This document shows, one piece after another, positions 1-7,124 of a stretch of DNA of 20,968 nucleotides. The first letter of the stretch is position 1; every line of letters begins with the position of its first letter. The position numbers and the translations under genes are program-made. The notes under the pieces are model-generated. The model saw nothing but the letters and a program-made list of their open reading frames with translations, did no database searches and was not told where the DNA came from. This DNA comes from JAWLCA01 sp050485905 (lineage in GTDB: Bacteria; Pseudomonadota; Alphaproteobacteria; Rhodobacterales; Rhodobacteraceae). Location of the stretch: assembly GCA_050485905.1 (NCBI GenBank), contig JBJHCH010000062.1, positions 1 through 20,968 of the forward strand, given 5' to 3'.

Positions 1-117
1 CAGCTTGCAGAGTTACTGGGCGACGGCGTCTGTCCGACTGACGCGCTCAGCGATGTCTTCGGATCGATTAATCGGCAGACGCTCGTCGCGCTCGTCCGGG
101 TTCTCGGAGCGTGTTGA
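1..117 (+). CDS. 3' end of an unidentified protein (partial)
   Basis: Frame 1 is open from the window edge to a TGA at 115-117 and encodes the last 38 residues of a protein, ending in LVRVLGAC. The tail looks helical, with leucine-rich stretches, and has two cysteines. I do not recognise a family from so short a piece. The TAXI-family gene downstream starts 29 bases after this stop on the same strand, so the two are probably co-transcribed. It is called because the composition looks coding and the stop sits just ahead of a good ribosome-binding site. The shifted plus-frame reading across the same bases looks like an arginine-rich shadow. Confidence 0.55.
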   Translation, partial: QLAELLGDGVCPTDALSDVFGSINRQTLVALVRVLGAC

Positions 118-146
118 GGATCATCGAATTACTTGGGAGGCGCAAG

Positions 147-1211
147 ATGAAGGTAGTCCGGACCGTCGCGATTTGGGCGTGCGTTACCATGCTGGGCATC
201 ACGGCCCCCACCGCTCCTGTGGTCGCGCAGGGGATCGAGCGCAACATCCTGACCGGTGGGCCGACCGGCACCTACATCCAGTTCGGGCGCAACATTGCCG
301 AGGAAGCGGCGCGCTGCGGCATTACGCTAAACGTGCGTGAAAGTGCGGGGTCGCTGGAGAACTTCCTTGGCGTCCGTGTACGCAGGCACACGCAATTTGG
401 CATCGTACAGTCGGACGTGCTCGAATACCTCAATACCTTTGCTGCCGAGGATTCAGAGCTTGCCCGTGCCGTCCAAGGCGTGCGCATCGCCTTTCCGCTC
501 TACAACGAAGAGGTCCACGTGCTCGCGCGTCGCGACATTGCAACGCTGCCCGATCTGGCCGGGCGGCGTGTTTCCATTGGCGTCGAAGACAGCGGGACGT
601 TCCTAACAGCCTCTCTGGTGCTCGATCTGGCGCAGGTCGTTCCGGCTGAGCGGGTTATGCTGAATGCCGACGATTCCCTGAGCCGTTTGCTGGCGGGCGA
701 AATCGATGCTTTCTTCTACATCGCCGGCGCACCAGCGGCGATCTTCACTTCGCCTCAGATCGACCCGGAAGCTTTCCACTTGCTGCCGATCACTGACCCG
801 ACCTTGCAGGCGGTCTATCAAGCGACATCGATCCCGGCGGGAACCTATCCCTTCCAGTCGGATCCGGTCGACGTGGTCGCTGTGAAGGCGGTTCTCATGA
901 CCTATGAATACAACCCTCGGCGCAACGCCTATCATTATGAAAGCTGCCGCTCTGTATCCGATATTGCCCACGTGATCAGCACCCGGTTCCGAAACCTGCA
1001 GCAGAACGGTCATCCAAAGTGGCAACAGGTCGATCTGTCCGATCTGCCGCCGGGTTGGGACGTGGGCAGTTGCGTCAATGCAGGGCTCAGCCCGCGTTAC
1101 GATCTGAAATGCGACGGTGAGATGGGGGCAGCCGTGCCGGCATCCGGATCGGCCGAAAGCGAGGCGAATGAGGCCTATCGCCGTCAGATATGTGCGGTCG
1201 TCGGCTGCTGA
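147..1211 (+). CDS. TAXI-family TRAP transporter solute-binding protein (orphan)
   Basis: A 354-residue periplasmic substrate-binding protein of the TAXI branch of TRAP transporters. Residues 1-27 form a signal peptide with a basic start, a hydrophobic core and likely cleavage after VVA. The mature N-terminus has the family hallmark LTGGPTGTYIQFGRNIAEE, followed by FGIVQSDVLEYL and then DLAGRRVSIGVEDSGT, the usual TAXI order. The ATG at 147 is preferred over an upstream alternative at 111 because GGGAGG lies just before it and the signal peptide starts there. No TRAP membrane subunit (DctM/DctQ or 4TM-12TM fusion) is visible. The roughly 55-residue C-terminal tail after the binding fold has four cysteines, two of them in the last seven residues. 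The gene converges on the ExeA-like ATPase gene, with a 42-base gap. Family assignment is firm; the ligand is unknown. Confidence 0.85.
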   Translation: MKVVRTVAIWACVTMLGITAPTAPVVAQGIERNILTGGPTGTYIQFGRNIAEEAARCGITLNVRESAGSLENFLGVRVRRHTQFGIVQSDVLEYLNTFAAEDSELARAVQGVRIAFPLYNEEVHVLARRDIATLPDLAGRRVSIGVEDSGTFLTASLVLDLAQVVPAERVMLNADDSLSRLLAGEIDAFFYIAGAPAAIFTSPQIDPEAFHLLPITDPTLQAVYQATSIPAGTYPFQSDPVDVVAVKAVLMTYEYNPRRNAYHYESCRSVSDIAHVISTRFRNLQQNGHPKWQQVDLSDLPPGWDVGSCVNAGLSPRYDLKCDGEMGAAVPASGSAESEANEAYRRQICAVVGC

Positions 1212-1253
1212 CAAGCGTTGGGCAGGCGCGCGGCGGGCGTCGGTATCCCGCGG

Positions 1254-3113
1254 TCACGGCAACGGCTGGGATGGTACAGACGCGAGCGTCTCCACCCGGT
1301 CCGCGTCGACAAGGTGCCATTGCGAGGCGACCAACCTTTCCCCCTCGGCGTCAATCGTGACCACACGCCAAAGGTGATCGGCATCGGTCAGTTCGAGCAA
1401 TGCAGCCGAAGTATCGAAGGGACCATGCTGTGCGGGCGGCAATTCCGGTGACTTGGTGAGTTCGACCAGGTATAGCGCCGGTGCATCGTCGGGCGCGGCC
1501 CAGAAGAACTCTGCGGCGCCATCGGCACTGGCCGTTCCCAACAGCAGAAGTGGCGGCGCCGTCGGCCGCAGAGACGTGGTCTCGATGAGGTTCTGTAACG
1601 CGCGTCGGGCGCCCCGCTGCGTTTCTGCTGCTGTCGTGTACCAGGCGGCAGCCAGTGCCGTATTCTGCGGCACGCCATCCCCGGTTTCGAAATGCTGGCC
1701 CAGATAGTAGGCGGCACGGGTGTCGCCTCGCAGCGCCGCCCGAGCATAGCCTATTGCGGCCTTTAACGGGTCCTGCTGCCCGGCGCTCAGCGCCAGGTCG
1801 CGCAGATCCACGATCTCGGCGGCTATCAGGGACGATGGCGCGCCGAGCGCAGGCCCAATGGTCGCTGCGGCGGGCGTTGCGTTGCCGGTCTGATGCAACA
1901 GGGTAATCGCCGGTGCGTCTGATCCGTCGGGCCGGATGGGGGAGTGGTCGGGGAGCACGGCGACCACGATCGCGGCTGCCGTCGCGCCGACCGCCACCAG
2001 TGCCATGCCGGCCCAACGTTTCTTCGCTCGGCCCGGATTGGCGATAGGCAATATGACCGTGTTTTCGGGCAGGGTCGGCAGGGCAGGACTCACAGTCAGC
2101 GGCTGCGCTTGCGGCGCATGGTGAAGGTTGAGAGCCTCGCTCGGTCGCGGACCTTCGGTTCGCGCGGCTTGCTGCATCTCTGCTGTACCGGTCAGTTCTG
2201 GCGGTGAAGTGACAGCCTGTTTGTGTCCAGCCATCCCCGGCATTGATCGCCGCCGGACTGGCATGGCGGGTAGGTGTGTGACCTGACCAGGATCGCCAAG
2301 CAGGTGATCTAGCATACCGGTTTCGCGGGTATCACGCAGGAGCTGGTCCAGGATGGCTCTGTCTATCCGCCTTTCGCCCGCGCCGAACGACGTGGTGAGC
2401 AGCAACTCGCACAATACATTCACCAGTCGTGGTATACCGCCACTGAGCCGGGCTATCCCGGCGAGCGCCTCGTCATCAAAAATCGGCTCAAGACAACCCG
2501 ACATTGCCAAGCGATGGTGAACGTACTTCTGGGTGTCTTCCGGGGACATCGCACCGATCTGAAAGAAACCAAAGTTGTCGGCGGCAGTTCCGCGCGCATG
2601 GGTGGGCAACCGGCGGCGCAGCCGTGGCTGCCCGGCGAGCACCAACCGCATTGACGGGCCCGGCACAGCCGGAATGCGCGTAAGGTTGGTCAGGGCGACA
2701 ATATCGTCATCCGATACGTTCTGCGCCTCATCCACTATAAGCAGGCAACGTCCCCCCTCGTGATGCCGGGAGAGCAGATAACCCTCGAACGCCGCACGCA
2801 ACTCGTCCTCCACCCCCTCTGGGCGCAGGTCGAAGGCCCAGTGCAGCCAATGATCCAATCCGCCCAGCCCGCTGGAGTAGTTGGAGATCATTCCAACGCT
2901 GGTTTCACGCGGAAGGCCCGCGATGAAGTGTTGCAGAAGCGTGGTCTTTCCGGTGCCCGGCTCACCCAGGATCGTGGTGACGGCGACGTTTTCGCGCACG
3001 GATCGAGACAGCAGGTCAAAGGCGCGGTGGTGATCGGCCGTCCAGAACATCAAGGCAGGGTCCGGGGCGATCCGGAACGGAAAATCCCTGAGGCCGAAAT
3101 GGTCCAGATACAT
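1254..3113 (-). CDS. ExeA-like AAA ATPase with TM segment, Sel1-like repeat and C-terminal beta domain
   Basis: A 619-residue membrane-anchored ATPase. The N-terminus MYLDHFGLRDFPF with DPA is the signature start of ExeA/GspA-type ATPases. Walker A is GEPGTGKT (50-57) and Walker B is LLIVDEAQN (124-132), followed by GQPRLRRRL and GGIPRLVN as in ExeA and MshM. A Pro/Gln-rich linker (about 270-360) leads to one transmembrane helix (about 368-387). Beyond it are a Sel1/TPR-like segment (about 450-500, containing AAYYLGQHFETGDGVPQN) and a probable fibronectin-III-like beta domain (about 520-605, with LWRVVTIDAEGE). The expected topology is cytosolic ATPase and periplasmic C-terminus. A TTG at 3122 would add three residues; the ATG matches homologues better. 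In relatives, ExeA works in assembling secretion pores or pili across peptidoglycan, but no secretion genes lie in the window. The exact role is unknown. Confidence 0.85.
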   Translation of the reverse strand: MYLDHFGLRDFPFRIAPDPALMFWTADHHRAFDLLSRSVRENVAVTTILGEPGTGKTTLLQHFIAGLPRETSVGMISNYSSGLGGLDHWLHWAFDLRPEGVEDELRAAFEGYLLSRHHEGGRCLLIVDEAQNVSDDDIVALTNLTRIPAVPGPSMRLVLAGQPRLRRRLPTHARGTAADNFGFFQIGAMSPEDTQKYVHHRLAMSGCLEPIFDDEALAGIARLSGGIPRLVNVLCELLLTTSFGAGERRIDRAILDQLLRDTRETGMLDHLLGDPGQVTHLPAMPVRRRSMPGMAGHKQAVTSPPELTGTAEMQQAARTEGPRPSEALNLHHAPQAQPLTVSPALPTLPENTVILPIANPGRAKKRWAGMALVAVGATAAAIVVAVLPDHSPIRPDGSDAPAITLLHQTGNATPAAATIGPALGAPSSLIAAEIVDLRDLALSAGQQDPLKAAIGYARAALRGDTRAAYYLGQHFETGDGVPQNTALAAAWYTTAAETQRGARRALQNLIETTSLRPTAPPLLLLGTASADGAAEFFWAAPDDAPALYLVELTKSPELPPAQHGPFDTSAALLELTDADHLWRVVTIDAEGERLVASQWHLVDADRVETLASVPSQPLP

Positions 3114-3259
3114 CGCAATCAATCCCGCTGCAGGCGCAGATAAATGGCCGGTAACCCGGCATGCAGCCTGGCGACGTTCTGCCGCCAGCTCAGTCTAGTC
3201 GAGCTCGGCTTTGCGATCCAGTCTGTTGTAATAGCGTGCAGTCCCGCGCGCCTGATAAC

Positions 3260-4258
3260 CTAGGGCAGTCGCCGGCCCTCGGCATCGAAGTGAAATACGC
3301 GCGGCATGTCCGGCGTCAGGTGGATGGCCTCGTCAACAGCAAAGTCGTGCTCACCGAAAAGGCGAACGGTGATCAGGCCGTGCGGGTCGGCCCTGACATA
3401 GACCAGCGTTTCGCCCCCCAGTTTCTCAACGTGGCTGACCATGCCCGGGATTGCCCCGGTGTCGCGGCTGACCTGGAGATGTTCGGGGCGCACGCCAAGG
3501 GTCTCGCTTTGCAGGCTCAGGGCGGCGCCTTTCAAGAAGTTCATCTGGGGCGAGCCGATAAAGCCTGCGACAAAGGTGTTGGCCGGGTTGTTGTAAAGCT
3601 CCATCGGGGCGCCGGTCTGCGCGATCTGACCGTCCCGCAGCACGACGATCTTGTCGGCAAGTGTCATCGCCTCGATCTGGTCGTGGGTGACGTAGATCAT
3701 GGTCGCGCCAAGTTCGCGGTGCAGTCGCGCAATCTCGATCCGCGTTGCCACCCGAAGTGCGGCATCGAGGTTCGACAGCGGTTCGTCGAACAGGAACAGC
3801 TTTGGCCTGCGCACGATGGCGCGTCCGATGGCGACGCGCTGGCGCTGGCCGCCGGACAGTTCCGCGGGCCGCCGGTCCAGCAGCGGATCCAGCGACAGCA
3901 TCTCGGCCGCCCGTTTCACTGACTTCGCGATCTCGGCGCGCGGGATGCCGGCCTGCTTCAGCGCCAGCCCCATGTTGTCGCGCACGTTCAGATGGGGATA
4001 GAGCGCGTAGGTCTGGAACACCATCGCGATCTCGCGCCGGGCCGGGGGCACGTCGTTGACCCGGCGGCCCTGCAGCAGGATGTCGCCCGCGGTCGCATCC
4101 TCCAGCCCCGCGATGATGCGCAGCAGCGTGGACTTGCCGCAGCCCGACGGGCCGACGAAGACGCAGAACTCGCCTTCGGTCACGTCCAGATCGATGCCGC
4201 GGATCACCTCGACCGAACCAAATGTCTTGGTGATTCCCGTGAGCTTCAGCGCGGTCAT
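3260..4258 (-). CDS. Sugar ABC transporter ATP-binding protein (MalK/UgpC type)
   Basis: A 332-residue ATPase powering the adjacent sugar importer. Motifs are Walker A GPSGCGKS (36-43), Q-loop FQTYALYPHL (81-90), ABC signature LSGGQRQRVAIGRA (134-147), Walker B LFLFDEP (154-160) and H-loop VTHDQ near 190. A TOBE-like C-terminus holds GVRPEHLQV. It is slightly shorter than typical MalK (about 370), mainly at the C-terminus. The ATG at 4258 gives the family start MTALKLTGI. A GTG at 4273 would overlap the upstream dehydrogenase stop as GTGA and add five residues, so either start is possible. It is the last gene of the minus-strand operon. The downstream 146 bases hold only weak hairpins without a U-tract. 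Confidence 0.92.
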   Translation of the reverse strand: MTALKLTGITKTFGSVEVIRGIDLDVTEGEFCVFVGPSGCGKSTLLRIIAGLEDATAGDILLQGRRVNDVPPARREIAMVFQTYALYPHLNVRDNMGLALKQAGIPRAEIAKSVKRAAEMLSLDPLLDRRPAELSGGQRQRVAIGRAIVRRPKLFLFDEPLSNLDAALRVATRIEIARLHRELGATMIYVTHDQIEAMTLADKIVVLRDGQIAQTGAPMELYNNPANTFVAGFIGSPQMNFLKGAALSLQSETLGVRPEHLQVSRDTGAIPGMVSHVEKLGGETLVYVRADPHGLITVRLFGEHDFAVDEAIHLTPDMPRVFHFDAEGRRLP

Positions 4259-4269
4259 CGGCGGCCCGC

Positions 4270-5289
4270 TCACAGCTTCACCGGCTGACCGGTGCGCACA
4301 CTTTCATCGGCGGCAATGCAGACGGCGAGCGAGCGCACCGCATCGGTCATGTGGCGCGACAGATCCATGTCCTCGGCGATGGCGCGGGCCATGAAGGCTG
4401 CCTCGGCGTTGCAGAGCGCCTGATGACCCGGTTCGCCCGCCATATCGAGATCGACGTCGGGCTGGCCGACCCGGTGGAGGCGCAGGGCGGCGGTCTTGGT
4501 ATGGGTCTCGTGGTCGTCGGATTTCGCGTCCTCGGGCATGCGGATCGACACCGCGCCGTTGGGGCTGACCACGTCCTTCACGAAGAACGCGGTGTCCGAC
4601 ATCATCGGGCCCCAGCCGGCCTCGTACCAGCCCAGCGATCCGTCGTCGAACAACACCTGGAAATGGCCGTAGTTGTACATGCCCTCGGCGACCTCGGCCG
4701 ACAGGCGCAGGCCCATGCCGCGCACCTCGACCGGGGCGGCGTCGGTGATCTGGCACATCACGTCGACATAGTGCACGCCGCAATCGACCAGCGGCGAGGT
4801 GGTCTGCATCAGCGCCTTGTGAACCTCCCAGGCGTGGCCGGTGGATTGCTGGTTCAGGTTCAGGCGAAAGACGTAGGGGCCGCCGAGGGCGCGGGCCTCG
4901 GCGATCAGGCGCTGCCAGCTGGGGTGGTGGCGCAGGATGTAGCCGACGACCAGCTTGCGCCCCAACCGTTCGGCTGCCGCGACCACATGCTCGGCATCCA
5001 CCACGGTCATCGCCAGCGGCTTTTCCACGAAGACATGCGCACCGGTCTCCATCGCCGCGATGGCGTATTCGGCGTGGCTGTCGGTATAGGTGGCGACGCA
5101 GACCAGATCGGGCGACAGCCTTGCCACGGCCTCGTGATAGTCGGTGCTGACCGGATAGCCTCGCAACGCCTCGGGCAGATCGACTGGCGAGCGGTTGACC
5201 AGCCCAACAACCTCAAACGCCGGGTTGCCGTGATAGGCCAGCGCGTGGCTACGCCCCATGTTGCCAAGACCCGCAACCAGAACCCTCAT
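4270..5289 (-). CDS. Gfo/Idh/MocA-family NAD(P)-dependent oxidoreductase
   Basis: A 339-residue dehydrogenase. The N-terminal Rossmann fold has GLGNMGRSHA (7-16) for dinucleotide binding. The conserved EKPLAMT (89-95) carries the catalytic-region lysine K90, and DCGVHYVD (169-176) carries the D-x3-H-x2-D pattern of the family. Such enzymes oxidise or reduce hydroxyls of sugars, inositols and related compounds. The start ATG overlaps the MalG-type permease stop by 4 bases (ATGA), so it is probably translationally coupled. Its place between permease and ATPase genes of a sugar importer implies that it acts on the imported sugar. The family is certain; the substrate is not deducible. It is not a step of the canonical GlcNAc or MurNAc route. 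Confidence 0.9.
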   Translation of the reverse strand: MRVLVAGLGNMGRSHALAYHGNPAFEVVGLVNRSPVDLPEALRGYPVSTDYHEAVARLSPDLVCVATYTDSHAEYAIAAMETGAHVFVEKPLAMTVVDAEHVVAAAERLGRKLVVGYILRHHPSWQRLIAEARALGGPYVFRLNLNQQSTGHAWEVHKALMQTTSPLVDCGVHYVDVMCQITDAAPVEVRGMGLRLSAEVAEGMYNYGHFQVLFDDGSLGWYEAGWGPMMSDTAFFVKDVVSPNGAVSIRMPEDAKSDDHETHTKTAALRLHRVGQPDVDLDMAGEPGHQALCNAEAAFMARAIAEDMDLSRHMTDAVRSLAVCIAADESVRTGQPVKL

Positions 5290-6125
5290 TTAACCGCCCC
5301 CGCCGTGATGCCGCGGATCAGCTGCCGCGAGAAGATGAGATAGAGCACCATGACCGGCAGGATCGCGAGGCTGAGCGCCGCCAGCACCGCATTCCAGTTG
5401 GTGACGAACTGACCGATGAAGACCTGACTGCCCAGCGTCAGGGTCTTCGTCGCCTCGGCCGGTGCGAGGATCAGCGGGAACCACAAATCGTTCCAGATCG
5501 GGATCATCGTGAACACCGCCACCGTCGCCATCGCCGGGCGCACCAGCGGCAGGACCAGGGTGAAGAAGATGCGGTATTCGCTCAACCCGTCGATCCGGCC
5601 CGCGTTCTTCAGGTCGTCGGAGACGTTGCGCATGAATTCGGACAGGATGAAGATGCAGAGCGGCAGGCCCTGCGCGGTATAGACCAGGATCAGCGCGGTC
5701 AGCGTGTTCACCAGGCCCGAGGCCACCATCATCTGCAGGATCGCCACCGTGCCCAGCCGGATCGGGATCATGATGCCGAGCGCGAGGTAGAGCCCCATCA
5801 GCAGGTTGCCGCGAAAGCGGTATTCCGACAGCGCGAAGGCCGCCATCGCGCCGAACAGCAGCACCAGGAACAGGGAGACGAGGGTCACGATCAGCGAGTT
5901 CTGGAAGTAGAGGAAGAAGTTCCCCTGACCCAGCACCGTCGTGTAGCCGATCAGGTCGAACGTCTCGGGTGTCGGCAGGGCAAGCGGGTCGGAAAAGATC
6001 GCGCGCCGGCTCTTGAAGCTGTTGATCACGATCACGAATACGGGAAACAGCGCGATAAGCGTCCAGGTTATCAGGATCGCGTGCGCGGCGACGGTCCGGG
6101 GCAGGGAGGTGCGGGCGCGTGCCAT
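5286..6125 (-). CDS. Carbohydrate ABC transporter permease (MalG type)
   Basis: A 279-residue inner-membrane permease with six predicted helices. The N-terminal helix contains HAILITWTLIALFPVFVIVI. The cytoplasmic EAA loop reads NAGRIDGLSEYRIFF followed by LPLVRPAM, which couples to the ATPase. The C-terminus, LIFSRQLIRGITAGAVK, is the usual MalG-type ending. It follows the partner permease by 11 bases and overlaps the dehydrogenase gene by 4, so the order is MalF-MalG-dehydrogenase-ATPase in one operon. Confidence 0.93.
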   Translation of the reverse strand: MARARTSLPRTVAAHAILITWTLIALFPVFVIVINSFKSRRAIFSDPLALPTPETFDLIGYTTVLGQGNFFLYFQNSLIVTLVSLFLVLLFGAMAAFALSEYRFRGNLLMGLYLALGIMIPIRLGTVAILQMMVASGLVNTLTALILVYTAQGLPLCIFILSEFMRNVSDDLKNAGRIDGLSEYRIFFTLVLPLVRPAMATVAVFTMIPIWNDLWFPLILAPAEATKTLTLGSQVFIGQFVTNWNAVLAALSLAILPVMVLYLIFSRQLIRGITAGAVK

Positions 6126-6136
6126 CGTGGCCCCCG

Positions 6137-7054
6137 TCAGAACTGATAGCGGCGCAGCCGCGTCTGGATGCCGAACAGGTAGATGCTGACGCCGATCAGG
6201 ATGATCAGGAACATTGCCGTCGCGATGGCCGCGCCCATATGCGGATCACCCAGCTGCAATTGGAAGCCGAAGAAGGTGCGATAGAGGAAGGTGCCCAGGA
6301 TGTCGGTCGCAAAGTTCGGCCCCGCCAGCGCGCCCTGGCTGACGTAGATCAGGTCAAAGGCGTTGAAGTTGCCAACGAAGGTCAGGATCGAGATGATCCC
6401 GATGGAAGGCAGGATCAGCGGCAGCCGGATTTTCCAGAACTGCGCCGCGCCGGTGATGCCGTCCATTTCCGCGGCCTCCAGCACCTCGTCGGGGATCGAC
6501 AGCAGGGCCGCGTAGATCAGCATCATCGGGATGCCGACGAACTGCCAGACCGAGATCAGGGCGAGCGTGGTCAGCGCATATTCCTCGCGGCCCAGCCAGG
6601 GTGCGAAAAGCCAGCGCAGCCCCACAGAGTCCAGCATCCCGGGCGCGATTCCCCAGATCGGCGACAGGATCAGTTTCCACACGAAGCCCACGATCACGAA
6701 GGACAGGATCGCGGGAACGAAGATCGCGGTGCGGTAGGTGGCAGCGAGGCGCAGGCGTGGAGTGGAGAGGATCGCGGCCAGCAGGATGCCGATTGGATTC
6801 TGTACCAGCATGTGGATCAGGAAGAACCAGGCGTTGTTGCCAAGCGCGTTCCAGAAGCTGACCGACCAGCGAGGATCACCAAACAGCGTGCCGAAGTTGC
6901 CAAGCCCCACGAACACCCGTTGACCATCGACGATGTTGAACAGCGACAGGTTCAGCGTCGCCGCCAGCGGGAAGATCATGATCGCGGAATAGACCAGGAC
7001 GGCGGGCGCGAGGAACACCGCGATGTGCCACCGGAAAGCCCTGCGCCGCGCCAT
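6137..7054 (-). CDS. Carbohydrate ABC transporter permease (MalF type)
   Basis: A 305-residue permease with a short basic N-terminus and first helix IAVFLAPAVLVYSAIMIFPL. The EAA loop is EAAEMDGITGAAQFWKIRLP. It forms the heterodimeric channel with the MalG-type protein. The long periplasmic insert of E. coli MalF is absent, as in most CUT1-family sugar permeases. A G-rich ribosome-binding site (GGGGGTAAC) lies ahead of the ATG. The 70-base gap to the upstream binding-protein gene carries a strong hairpin, so expression may be lower than for the binding protein. Confidence 0.93.
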   Translation of the reverse strand: MARRRAFRWHIAVFLAPAVLVYSAIMIFPLAATLNLSLFNIVDGQRVFVGLGNFGTLFGDPRWSVSFWNALGNNAWFFLIHMLVQNPIGILLAAILSTPRLRLAATYRTAIFVPAILSFVIVGFVWKLILSPIWGIAPGMLDSVGLRWLFAPWLGREEYALTTLALISVWQFVGIPMMLIYAALLSIPDEVLEAAEMDGITGAAQFWKIRLPLILPSIGIISILTFVGNFNAFDLIYVSQGALAGPNFATDILGTFLYRTFFGFQLQLGDPHMGAAIATAMFLIILIGVSIYLFGIQTRLRRYQF

Positions 7055-7090
7055 GGATGTTACCCCCGTCGATCAGCGTTCCTGGCGAAG

Positions 7091-7112
7091 CGCGAGGGGC
7101 GCCCCCCTCGCG
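7091..7112 (-). promoter_or_regulatory. GC-rich intercistronic hairpin between binding-protein and permease genes
   Basis: A perfect 9-bp stem: CGCGAGGGG (7091-7099) pairs with CCCCTCGCG (7104-7112) around a 4-base loop. No U-tract follows on the minus strand. It lies 13 bases past the binding-protein stop and ahead of the first permease gene. By analogy with malE-malF and similar importers, it may protect the upstream mRNA or cause partial termination, giving more binding protein than permease. The structure is directly visible; the function is inferred. Confidence 0.7.
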
Positions 7113-7124
7113 CCGGCCGGCAGG

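Noticed and set aside
1212..1253. Possible bidirectional terminator between the TAXI and ExeA-like genes
   Set aside because: The 42-base gap is GC-rich but I find no stable symmetric stem with a U-tract.
3114..3259. Gap between the sugar ATPase and ExeA-like genes with small hairpins (for example CTGGCG at 3168-3173 with CGCCAG at 3183-3188)
   Set aside because: Stems are 5-6 bp with loops of 4-9 and no U-tract on either strand, so I do not call a terminator; no promoter stands out.
4351..5343. A 330-residue plus-strand frame opposite the Gfo/Idh/MocA gene
   Set aside because: Shadow frame of a strongly conserved dehydrogenase; no motif or family recognised.
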